This document shows positions 17,657-25,282 of a DNA stretch of 64,000 bases, piece after piece (position 1 is the first letter of the stretch; every line of letters begins with the position of its first letter). Below the pieces are notes generated by a model. It did not search any database, was not told the DNA's origin, and worked only from the letters and a program-made list of their open reading frames with translations. Both the position numbers and the translations under genes were made by a program. This DNA is from DATBGZ01 sp963803115 (GTDB lineage Bacteria > Actinomycetota > Actinomycetes > Mycobacteriales > Micromonosporaceae). Location of the stretch: assembly GCA_963803115.1 (NCBI GenBank), contig CAWDLN010000016.1:124001-188000 (forward strand), given 5' to 3'.

Positions 17657-18394
17657 ATGTGCTATGGCGATGACGCCCGCCCGCCCGCGCCCCCCACGCG
17701 CGGCGAGGTCGGCGACCACGGAGATCTGGTTCTGACATCCGCCGACGGTACGCAGTTCGCCGCGTACCACGCCCGCCCGGCCGGCGCTTCTTCCCGCGCG
17801 ATCGTGATCCTGCCCGACGTGCGCGGGTTGCACCCCTTCTATAAGGAACTCGCGGTCCGCTTTGCCGAGGCCGGTCTGCACACGGTGGCTATCGACTACT
17901 TTGGACGGACGGCCGGCATCGGCCACCGAGATGAGGATTTCCCGTTCCGTGAGCACGTCGAGAAGTCCCAGCCGGCCACCGTCGCCGAGGACGTGGGAGC
18001 CGCCGTTGCCTGGCTGCGCCAGCAGCCGGGCGTGTCCTCGGTCTTCTCCGTCGGTTTCTGCTGGGGCGGGTCCAACTCGTGGGCCCAGTCCGCGGCGGGG
18101 CACGACCTGGCCGGCTGCATCGGGTTCTACGGCATTCCGTCCCGGGTGACCGATCTGGTGCCGATGATGCGGTCGCCACTGCTGATGCTCGCGGCGGGTG
18201 CGGACTTCACCCCGGTCGAAGCGGTTGAGGCGTTCGCCGAACAGGTACGTGGTGCGGGTGTCACCGTGGACTTGGTGGTATTCGAGGGAGCCCCCCACAG
18301 CTTCTTCGACCGTACGTTTGCCGAACACGCCGACGCCTGCGCGCGGGCGTGGCGGGAGATGCTGACATTCATGGACGGCCACAGCGGGAGCTGA
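17657..18394 (+). CDS. Dienelactone hydrolase family protein
   Basis: 245 residues with the DLH signature. The nucleophile is Cys in FSVGFCWGGSNSW, the catalytic Asp lies in LAAGADFTPVEA, and His lies in GAPHSFFDRTF. Other family blocks are IVILPDVRGLHPFYKELA and VAIDYFGRTAG. The family hydrolyses dienelactones in aromatic degradation, but most genomic members have other, unknown ester or lactone substrates. It is immediately followed (1 bp) by the molybdopterin oxidoreductase gene, so it probably shares its transcript. Confidence 0.9.
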   Translation: MCYGDDARPPAPPTRGEVGDHGDLVLTSADGTQFAAYHARPAGASSRAIVILPDVRGLHPFYKELAVRFAEAGLHTVAIDYFGRTAGIGHRDEDFPFREHVEKSQPATVAEDVGAAVAWLRQQPGVSSVFSVGFCWGGSNSWAQSAAGHDLAGCIGFYGIPSRVTDLVPMMRSPLLMLAAGADFTPVEAVEAFAEQVRGAGVTVDLVVFEGAPHSFFDRTFAEHADACARAWREMLTFMDGHSGS

Positions 18395-18395
18395 C

Positions 18396-18992
18396 ATGAC
18401 CATCATCACGCGCGGCTTCGCCGGCCGCGGTCGCCGAAACGCGGACCTGCCACCCGGGCAGTACCTCACCGAGGACTTCCCGGTGCTCTCGGCCGGTCCG
18501 ACGCCACGGGTCAGCGTCGACACCTGGCAGCTTGGCGTGACGACGGAGTCCGGCCAACACCAGACCTGGAGCTGGCCGGAACTGCTCGCCCTGCCGAGCG
18601 AGACCATCACCGTCGACCTGCACTGCGTCACCAAGTGGTCCAAACTCGGCACCCCCTGGAAGGGCGTGCGGATCGAGACGTTGCTGGAGAATGTGGACAC
18701 CGCGGCCGACTATGTGCTCGCGCACTCCTACGGTGGCTACACGACCAATGTGCCGCTCGAGGATCTCCTCGACGGCCAGGCGTGGATCGCCTACGAGTAC
18801 GACGGCGCGCCGGTGCCCGCCGAGCACGGTGGGCCGGCTCGGTTGCTCGTGCCGCATCTGTACCTGTGGAAGAGCGCCAAATGGGTGCGGGAGCTGCAAC
18901 TGCTGCTCCAGGACGAGCCGGGCTTCTGGGAGACCGCGGGGTACCACAACTATGGCGACCCATGGCGCGAACAGCGCTATTGGGGCGACTAG
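18396..18992 (+). CDS. Sulfite-oxidase-like molybdopterin oxidoreductase
   Basis: 198 residues, one oxidoreductase molybdopterin-binding domain (PF00174). The conserved Cys that ligates molybdenum is in TVDLHCVTKWSKLGTPWKGV. Other signatures are VLAHSYGGYTTNVPLEDLL, ARLLVPHLYLWKSAKWV and YHNYGDPWREQRYWGD. There is no signal peptide, unlike MsrP/YedY, so it acts in the cytoplasm. The next gene starts within its stop codon (TAGTG) and encodes a flavin reductase likely to supply electrons. The physiological substrate is unknown. A small S- or N-oxide is plausible from family knowledge. Confidence 0.9.
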   Translation: MTIITRGFAGRGRRNADLPPGQYLTEDFPVLSAGPTPRVSVDTWQLGVTTESGQHQTWSWPELLALPSETITVDLHCVTKWSKLGTPWKGVRIETLLENVDTAADYVLAHSYGGYTTNVPLEDLLDGQAWIAYEYDGAPVPAEHGGPARLLVPHLYLWKSAKWVRELQLLLQDEPGFWETAGYHNYGDPWREQRYWGD

Positions 18993-19735
18993 TGACAACC
19001 GTTGCCACGAGGCGACCGCTGCTCTGGCGGGTCGCCACGATTGCGGCGATCCGCGAGGAGTCCGTGTCGGCCCGTAGTCTCGCGTTGGACGTACCGGACT
19101 GGCCCGGCCACCTCGCCGGGCAGCACGTGGACGTCAGGCTGACTGCCGAGGACGGCTACAGCACCGAGCGGTCGTACTCGCTCGCCTCGGATCCGTCCAC
19201 AGTGGAGATTACGGTCCAGCGGGTATCGCGGGGGGAGGTATCACCGTACCTGTGTGACGTTGCCCAGGTGGGGGACCAGTTCGAGATTCGCGGGCCGGTC
19301 GGCGGTTACTTCACGTGGGAGCCGTCCCGATTGGACCCGGTGCTGCTGATCGCGGGCGGGTCGGGTGTGGTGCCGCTGATGGCGATGATCCGTACCCGGT
19401 CCGCCGCCGGCAGTCGGGCACTGTTCCGGCTGGTGTACTCGGTGCGGGACCCGTCAAGCCTTATGTACGGTGACGAGCTGATCCGGCGCGTCCGCGACGA
19501 CCAGGGCCTGGATGTCACCTATGTGTACACCCGTGAGGCGCCGCCATCGTCGGCCCGGCCCGCCGGACGGATCGACGCGCGCGTGCTCGGTGAGGCGGGC
19601 TGGCCGGCCGATTTCGAACCGGCGTGTTACGTGTGCGGGCCGACCGGATTCGTCGAGGCCGCCGCCAACCTGTTGGTGGCGGCCGGGCATGCGCCGGTGA
19701 AGGTCAAGACGGAACGGTTCGGTCCCACGAGCTGA
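18992..19735 (+). CDS. Ferredoxin-NADP reductase-like electron-transfer protein
   Basis: 247 residues starting at the GTG whose G is the last base of the previous TAG. The FAD-binding barrel has STERSYSLASD, a form of the RxYS motif. The NAD(P)-binding half has LLIAGGSGVVPLMAM and the terminal CYVCGPTGFVEAAANLL. There is no [2Fe-2S] domain, which separates it from phthalate-dioxygenase reductases. The one-base overlap with the molybdopterin enzyme suggests the two form an electron-transfer pair, as MsrQ or nitrate-reductase-type reductases do for related enzymes. Confidence 0.9.
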   Translation: MTTVATRRPLLWRVATIAAIREESVSARSLALDVPDWPGHLAGQHVDVRLTAEDGYSTERSYSLASDPSTVEITVQRVSRGEVSPYLCDVAQVGDQFEIRGPVGGYFTWEPSRLDPVLLIAGGSGVVPLMAMIRTRSAAGSRALFRLVYSVRDPSSLMYGDELIRRVRDDQGLDVTYVYTREAPPSSARPAGRIDARVLGEAGWPADFEPACYVCGPTGFVEAAANLLVAAGHAPVKVKTERFGPTS

Positions 19736-19746
19736 CTGGAGGTCGA

Positions 19747-20019
19747 ATGATGCAGGCGCAGGAATGGGTGGACGGCAACGACGTTGCGGGCGCCGTGGGC
19801 GAGCTGTTCTCGATCGACGTGACTGTCGCACGTGGACAGTGCGCCGGTTGCGGTCGGGAGGGCATGATCGCCGAAGCGCACGTGTTCAACCGCGCGCCCG
19901 GGCTCGTGGTTCGATGCCCGCAATGCGACTCGATGCTATTCCGGCTCGTTCGCGGGCCCGGACGGGCTTGGCTGGACATGCGCGGCCTGACCTACCTGGA
20001 GGTCAGCCTTCCCGAGTAG
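19747..20019 (+). CDS. DUF6510-type zinc-ribbon protein
   Basis: 90 residues with a CxxC...CxxC zinc ribbon: CAGCGREG and, ~30 residues later, VVRCPQCDSMLFR. GGAGG lies just before the two consecutive ATG codons at 19747 and 19750. It is 11 bp downstream of the flavin reductase, and such small proteins often follow the molybdopterin-oxidase/FNR pair in actinobacteria, so it may be an accessory or regulatory subunit. The family name is from memory of this context. Function unknown. Confidence 0.75.
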   Translation: MMQAQEWVDGNDVAGAVGELFSIDVTVARGQCAGCGREGMIAEAHVFNRAPGLVVRCPQCDSMLFRLVRGPGRAWLDMRGLTYLEVSLPE

Positions 20020-20027
20020 GTGAAGGG

Positions 20028-21406
20028 CTACGGCGGCGGTTCGGCTCGTTCGGGTCCTTGGCGAGATGGTGTGGTCCAGGGTCGGGACGCCCCGAGTTCG
20101 TGGGGTGTGCCGTCGGGCCTGGTGATGTGGACTTCGCCGGTGGGATGGTCGAGGGTGAGTTTCCACTGTCCTTCGTGGACGAGTCCGTGGTGCCAGCGGC
20201 ACAGGCTCACCAGGTGGGCGACGTCGGTGGTGCCGCCCAGGTACCAGGGCACCTCGTGATGACAGTCGGTCCAGTCGGCGGGCACATCGCAGCCGGGCCA
20301 TCGACAGGTGCGATCCCGGGCCCGTATGGCCTTGCGGATCCACGCCGGCACGATGCGGTGTTCGCGGCCGACGTCGCGGGGGAGTCCGGTGGCGGGGTCG
20401 AGCACGATCCGCCACACGATCGCGTCGCAGGCCAGCCGCTGGGCCAGCTCGGTCTGCACCGTACCGATCCAGTTCAGCCACGGCTGCTCCGGCAGGGTGG
20501 GATCCCGGCCTGGGTCAGCGGATCGCCGGGACCAGACCGGATCGCCGACGCCGCGCGCGTTGAATCCTCCACGTTGTGGTTTCCATTGCCGCGGCAGCGG
20601 TCAGCGTCAGCGTTGCCGAGCAGGGTTGGCGGGGTGATGAGGATGCCCAGGTGGGGTCGCACCCCGCCGACCGTAGGCAGCCCACCGCCGGCGATCGCCC
20701 CGCGGGCCAACTCGACCAGGGCGTCGGCGCGGCGCTGGGCGGCGGTGCGTTCATCATCCGGCGCCGGCGGGCGCATCAGCGCGTCGATCGCGGTCATCAG
20801 CGCGGCGCCTCCCTCGGGGTCGAGCCGGCCGCGCAGGTACAGCATCGACCCCAGCCGGGAGAAGGTGACCTCCCGCCGCTGCAGGTCCTGGTCGGGGTCG
20901 GGCGGGGCGCCGTCCGGGTCGAGGTGCGCGGCCACCCGCTCACACGCCGTCTGCATCTCGGGCACACCCAGTGTGCCCGCGGCCCGGGCCAGCACGTCGT
21001 CGACATCGCGGACCGCGGCCAGCCCGACCCGCTCGGCCAACCGCCCCACCTTGCCCAGATGCTCAGAGGAGACATCCCCGGCACGAGCCGCCGCAGCCAG
21101 CGCGGGCAGCGCGGGCAGCAGCCCGGCCCGATTCAGATGGCCGGTCGCCGCACCCTGCGACATCCGGCCGAGGGCGGTCAGCCAGGTCCTGGAGGTGCGC
21201 AGCCCATCAGTGTGGGCCAGATCCCGGGCATCGAAACTGCCGATCCGTATCGCCAGCGCGGCCGAGAGCTGGTTGGCACACGCGAGCAGCGCCCGCACCT
21301 CGGCGCGGACCTGGTCATCGGGCAGGTCGACCACCTCGGCGGCATTCAGCGCCGCCAACCCGGCCTGCACCAGCCCGAGCGCCGAACCATCCCCCGTCGA
21401 ACACAT
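20028..21406 (-). pseudogene. DUF222/HNH-endonuclease family protein, one frameshift (probably sequence error)
   Basis: The N-terminal frame (from the ATG at 21406) is a DUF222 domain: LAALNAAEVVDLPDDQV, RTSRTWLTALGRMSQGAA, SSEHLGKVGRLAERVG and VTFSRLGSMLYLRGRLDPEGG. A one-base shift near 20505 moves coding into the frame LPEQPWLNWIGTVQTELAQ and the HNH domain CRWPGCDVPADWTDCHHEV ... LVSLCRWHHGLVHEG, with zinc Cys pairs and the catalytic His intact. These genes are numerous and variable in actinobacteria and are often called 13E12-repeat proteins. A nuclease role is inferred from the HNH fold only. Corrected length is ~459 residues. Confidence 0.8.
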
Positions 21407-21528
21407 GTGCCTATCCTATGCCATCGATGTGACACTGACGCAAGCACGAGTTCCGCATGTTGCGACGTCCAATGTGGAATGTCGCGGCCTTGATCCACGC
21501 ATCCGAGGAGCCCGTCTAGGCTCGTCGG

Positions 21529-22008
21529 GTGCACGAGGTGAGAGACCGTACGGCGGAAGACCTCGAGGCGTGCCTGGCCACTCTGACCGCCGTGCATGCT
21601 GCCGACGGATATCCGATGCACTGGCCCGATGACCCCTACCGCTGGCTGACGCCGCGTGGTTTCCGGCGAGCGTGGGTGGCGTTCGGAGACGCCGATATCG
21701 CGGGCCATGTGCTGGTTCGGGACGACCACGATGGTGACGAGTCGACGGCTGAACTCGGCCGACTCTTCGTCCATCCCGCGGTTCGCCGGGAAGGCATCGC
21801 GTTACGACTACTCGCACAGTGCCGGCACTGGGCCACGAAGGAAGGGCTAGATCTGGTGCTTGAGGTAGCCGCGGCTGGCCGCGTTCCGGCGATGGCGCTC
21901 TACGAGGCGACCGGGTGGCGCCACGTCGGCACCGATCTCGCGGATTGGACCGGACCGGCGGGCGAACCCGTACACCTGCATCACTACCGCCTCGACGGGA
22001 CCGGCTGA
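21529..22008 (+). CDS. GNAT-family N-acetyltransferase
   Basis: 159 residues from the GTG at 21529. It has the GNAT core: IAGHVLVRDD (beta4), AELGRLFVHPAVRREGIALRL (motif A, acetyl-CoA pyrophosphate loop RREGIA) and VPAMALYEATGWRHVGTD (motif B). It probably acetylates a small-molecule amine or a protein N-terminus, with unknown acceptor. TAGGCT lies six bases before the GTG and no Shine-Dalgarno is present, so the message may be leaderless. First of a run of five co-directional metabolic genes. Confidence 0.85.
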   Translation: MHEVRDRTAEDLEACLATLTAVHAADGYPMHWPDDPYRWLTPRGFRRAWVAFGDADIAGHVLVRDDHDGDESTAELGRLFVHPAVRREGIALRLLAQCRHWATKEGLDLVLEVAAAGRVPAMALYEATGWRHVGTDLADWTGPAGEPVHLHHYRLDGTG

Positions 22009-22026
22009 CGCCCATATCGTGGCCGG

Positions 22027-23127
22027 GTGGAGGTTGTCGACGTCGACGTGGCCGTTATCGGAGGCGGGATCGCAGGAGTCTCGGTCGCGGGTGAGCTCTC
22101 GCGGGAAAAGGGACTGCGCATAGCGCTGCTCGAGCGGGAGAGCCAACTCGGCTATCACGCCAGCGGCCGGTCCGCGGCGGCGTTCCTGGAGTCGTACGGC
22201 AGTCCCGAGATCCGCGCCCTGACCCGCGCCTCGCGTTCGGTCCTCGAGGACGGCGGTCTGCTCGCTCCGCGCCCCCTGGTGTGGCTCGCGCCCGAGGATC
22301 AGGTCGGCAAGCTCCGGGCACTGCTCGACGCCGAGCCCGCGCTGCGCGAATGCTCCGAGGCGGAGGTGCGCGCGCTCTGCCCGGCGGTGCGCCCGGGATG
22401 GTCACTCGTTAGTGCCCTTGAAAGTGACGCTCAGGATCTCGATGTCGCCGGGCTGCTGGACCTGTACCGTCGGCAGGCCGTCACCAACGGCGTGACCATC
22501 CACACAGGAGCGTCCATTCTCGACGGTCAGCGCAAGGGCGACACCTGGCACCTGCAAACACCGGTCTCGGAATTCCGTGCCGCCACCGTCGTGAACGCGG
22601 CCGGCGCGTGGGCCGACGACGTTGCCCGGCGCTGCGGTCTGCCATCGGTTGGGCTGGTGCCCTACCGCCGTACCGTCGCGATCGTCGCCTCGGCCGACGT
22701 GGACCGCGCCTGGCCGCTGGTGGGCGACATCGGCGAGACCTTCTACTTCCGTCCGGAGGGCGACGGGTTGCTCCTGTCGCCCGCCGACGAGCACCCGAGT
22801 GACCCGGTGGACGCGCGGGCTGAGACGGAGGACGTGGCGCTCGCCCTCGAGCGGGCCAACGAGGCGACGACGCTCAATCTGCGCCGGGTACGGACGACGT
22901 GGGCCGGCCTGAGGACCTTCGCGCCCGATCGGAACCCGGTTGTCGGCGCCGCCGCGGAGGGCTTTCACTGGCTCGCGGGTCAGGGCGGTTACGGCATGCA
23001 GACCGCGCCGGCGATGGCCGCGTTTGCCGCTTCGCTCGTGCTGGGTCGGGCGCTGCCGAACGACCTCTCTCGCGAAGGCTTCGATCCGGCCCGACTATCG
23101 CCGATCCGGTTCGCATCGACGGACTGA
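22027..23127 (+). CDS. FAD-dependent oxidoreductase, D-amino-acid-oxidase (DAO) family
   Basis: 366 residues from the GTG at 22027. The Rossmann FAD motif is VDVAVIGGGIAGVSVAGEL with the ribose acid in IALLERE. Family blocks are LGYHASGRSAAAFLESYG, TVVNAAGAWADDVAR, ETFYFRPEGDGLLLSPAD, TWAGLRTFAPDRNPVVG and LAGQGGYGMQTAPAMAA. Such enzymes oxidise the C-N bond of D-amino acids, glycine or sarcosine, or 2-hydroxy acids. The substrate is unknown. It lies 18 bp after the GNAT gene, with TATCGT six bases before the GTG, so it could be read both through and from its own leaderless start. Confidence 0.85.
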   Translation: MEVVDVDVAVIGGGIAGVSVAGELSREKGLRIALLERESQLGYHASGRSAAAFLESYGSPEIRALTRASRSVLEDGGLLAPRPLVWLAPEDQVGKLRALLDAEPALRECSEAEVRALCPAVRPGWSLVSALESDAQDLDVAGLLDLYRRQAVTNGVTIHTGASILDGQRKGDTWHLQTPVSEFRAATVVNAAGAWADDVARRCGLPSVGLVPYRRTVAIVASADVDRAWPLVGDIGETFYFRPEGDGLLLSPADEHPSDPVDARAETEDVALALERANEATTLNLRRVRTTWAGLRTFAPDRNPVVGAAAEGFHWLAGQGGYGMQTAPAMAAFAASLVLGRALPNDLSREGFDPARLSPIRFASTD

Positions 23128-23197
23128 CCTACGGAACGCGGAACTTGTCGTACCCCTGCAGCAGTGTGACGTGACACCAGACGAGGGGAGCAAGGAC

Positions 23198-23557
23198 ATG
23201 ATCGGACGGGTGGCGGGCGTCGTGCTGGACACGCCGGACCCGCGCGGCTTGGCGCAGTTCTACGCCAGCATGCTCGGGCTCGACGTCAAGGGCAGCGACG
23301 ATTGGGTTGGCATTGGACCCGCCGGCAGCGACGAGATGACGTTGTGCTTCCAGCACGCACCCGACCACCAGCCACCGCGATGGCCAGATTCGGCCTACCC
23401 CCAGCAGTTCCACCTCGACATCGTCATCGACGGCGACATCGAGGATGCGGAGAAGGCGGTCCTGGCGCTCGGCGCGACAAAGCTCGGCTCCGACAACGAG
23501 ACCTTCCGGGTCTACGCCGATCCGGCCGGCCACCCGTTCTGCCTATGCTGGGGCTAG
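23198..23557 (+). CDS. VOC-family (glyoxalase-like) protein
   Basis: 119 residues from the ATG at 23198, with GGGGAG upstream. The vicinal-oxygen-chelate fold is visible as paired beta-alpha-beta-beta-beta units: GRVAGVVLDTPDPRGLAQFYASMLGL and FHLDIVIDGDIEDAEKAVLALGA, ending DPAGHPFCLCWG. Members are dioxygenases, isomerases, resistance-binding proteins or plain ligand binders. Only one clear metal-type His (FHLDI) is obvious, so catalysis is uncertain. It sits 70 bp after the DAO-family gene and 58 bp before the PfkB kinase gene. Confidence 0.85.
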   Translation: MIGRVAGVVLDTPDPRGLAQFYASMLGLDVKGSDDWVGIGPAGSDEMTLCFQHAPDHQPPRWPDSAYPQQFHLDIVIDGDIEDAEKAVLALGATKLGSDNETFRVYADPAGHPFCLCWG

Positions 23558-23615
23558 CCGACCACGTGTCAGAAGCATCTCGGACGACCCGAGCGAGGGC
23601 ACGAATGGCGCGGGA

Positions 23616-24542
23616 ATGCTGACGGTGATTGGCGAGGCGGTCGTCGATCTCGTGGAGCATGGCGACGGGCGGTACACGGCCCACCCGGGCGGAAGCCCGC
23701 TCAACGTCGCGGTCGGGCTGGCTCGACTCGGCCATCAGACCCGCATCGGGGCCCGCTTCGCCCGCACGAGACTGGGCGGGCTCCTGCGAGATCACGCCGT
23801 ACGCAACGGTGTCGACGTGAGTTGGGCGGTCGACGCGGATGAACCGGCAAGTCTGGCAGTCGTCACGCTCAATGCCAACGGATCGGCGGAGTACGACTTC
23901 TACCTCACCGGCACGGCCGATTGGCAGTGGAATCGCGCCGAACTTGCACCACTGGCGCGCGGAACGTCCATCCTGCACACCGGCTCGCTGGCCAGTTTTC
24001 TCGACCCCGGTGCGGCTGAGATAGCGGTCGCGATGCGCAAAGCTCGGCAGGCGGGCGCCCTGGTCAGCTTTGATCCCAACGTCCGGCCCAGGATTCTCGG
24101 CCGCGCCGAACTCGCGCGGGAGCGGGTCGAGGCATTGGCCGCGCATGCCCACGTCATCAAAGCGAGCGACGAAGACGTGGCCTGGCTCTATCCGGGCGAG
24201 AGCGTCGACGTGGCGGTGCGGCGCTGGTTGTCCCTCGGCCCGCGGCTGGTGTGCGTGACGTTGGGTGCTGAGGGCGCCATAGCCGCGTTCCGGGATACGG
24301 TCGTGCGTCGCCGCGCCCCGGTCGTCGCGGTTGTCGACACCGTCGGCGCCGGCGACGCGTTCACGGCCGGCCTGCTCACGGCCTTGGCCGGCATGAGGGA
24401 GTCCACTGTGGACAGTCTTAACGAACTCAGCACCGACCGCGTCGCCGCAGTCGTCGATGTCGCCATCAGGGCCGCTGCGATCACCTGTACGCGGGCCGGA
24501 GCCGATCCGCCAACCCGCGCCGAACTGGGGCTGGACCGCTAG
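23616..24542 (+). CDS. PfkB-family carbohydrate kinase (fructokinase-like)
   Basis: 308 residues from the ATG at 23616, where LTVIGEAVVDLVEHGDG begins. Upstream in-frame sequence overlaps the VOC gene and was rejected. PfkB signature 1 is HPGGSPLNVAVGLARLG. Signature 2 is DTVGAGDAFTAGLLTAL, with the catalytic Asp in GAGDAF. The anion-hole and nucleotide segment LVCVTLGAEGAIA is typical of fructokinases and ribokinases. It would phosphorylate a sugar, probably fructose, with ATP in the cytoplasm. It ends 31 bp from the convergent nitroreductase-like gene. Confidence 0.85.
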   Translation: MLTVIGEAVVDLVEHGDGRYTAHPGGSPLNVAVGLARLGHQTRIGARFARTRLGGLLRDHAVRNGVDVSWAVDADEPASLAVVTLNANGSAEYDFYLTGTADWQWNRAELAPLARGTSILHTGSLASFLDPGAAEIAVAMRKARQAGALVSFDPNVRPRILGRAELARERVEALAAHAHVIKASDEDVAWLYPGESVDVAVRRWLSLGPRLVCVTLGAEGAIAAFRDTVVRRRAPVVAVVDTVGAGDAFTAGLLTALAGMRESTVDSLNELSTDRVAAVVDVAIRAAAITCTRAGADPPTRAELGLDR

Positions 24543-24573
24543 CGGGAGGCGTCTCGGCCGTACGGAAGAGAAC

Positions 24574-25278
24574 TCAAGCCGCCGTGATCCGAAGGCGCAC
24601 GTACGGAGTTCCGATGCCGACGCCGAGCCACCCCTCGCGCTCGCCGAGACGCCGCCGCCCGATCCGCCCGAGGCTGCTGCTCTCCTCCAGCGCCAGGCTC
24701 GGCGCCACCGACAGGCCGTGCCGGCCAGCCATCAGCCGCACGGCGGACAGCGCCGAACCGGCTCGCAGCCACGCCTCGCGCGTGTCCGGTCCATGCAACA
24801 CGGCGATCAGGTCCCCGGCGTCCTCTTCGGCGCGCAGCCGTACCCCCTCGGCCCGGGCCGCCGCGGTCAGCTCCCGCACCACCGCGCGACTTGGCCTACG
24901 CGGGTCGGCCCGTCCGCCCACGGACTCGGTGGCGTCGAACATCGCCACGGCGTCCGGCGTGACCTCGATGCTGCCGACGGTGACTAGCCGGGCGAGGTGG
25001 TCGGGGTCGATGTCAGGCAACAGGAACACCCGTGCCTCAAGCCCTTCCGCGGCCAAGGCCACCCGCGCCCGGTGCAGCGCGCCGCCGGCACCGATGAGGG
25101 TTTCGCGCTGGTCGTCGTTCCACTCGCCGCGCCGATCGGCGTACAGGTCGAGCGCGTCGGTGCCCACCACCCATCGCCAGGCGAGCCCGGCCGCCGAGCG
25201 CAGACCATCGTCGGGCGTCGGCACCGCCGCGGACGCCGCCGCGGATCCGGCCAGTGCGGCCGCCACCTGACGATTCAC
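24574..25278 (-). CDS. Nitroreductase-like (Acg-type) protein
   Basis: 234 residues from the GTG at 25278, four bases after the stop of the OtsB-GH15 gene. The first ~110 residues resemble the first half of actinobacterial Acg-like nitroreductases: GLAWRWVVGTDALDLYADRR (compare the family QPWRW...LYAD pattern), then TLIGAGGALHRARVALAAEG and VFLLPDIDPDHLARLV. The rest keeps AVVRELTAAARAEG and AWLRAGSALSAVRLMAGRHG. It is shorter than full Acg proteins (~320 aa), and the FMN-binding Arg/Ser positions are not all evident, so flavin binding is unproven. Possible stress-related redox or FMN-storage protein. Confidence 0.6.
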   Translation of the reverse strand: MNRQVAAALAGSAAASAAVPTPDDGLRSAAGLAWRWVVGTDALDLYADRRGEWNDDQRETLIGAGGALHRARVALAAEGLEARVFLLPDIDPDHLARLVTVGSIEVTPDAVAMFDATESVGGRADPRRPSRAVVRELTAAARAEGVRLRAEEDAGDLIAVLHGPDTREAWLRAGSALSAVRLMAGRHGLSVAPSLALEESSSLGRIGRRRLGEREGWLGVGIGTPYVRLRITAA

Positions 25279-25282
25279 GGCT

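Noticed and set aside
16269..17735. 488-residue plus-strand open frame
   Set aside because: Antisense of the N-acyl-D-amino-acid deacylase gene. No motif of its own.
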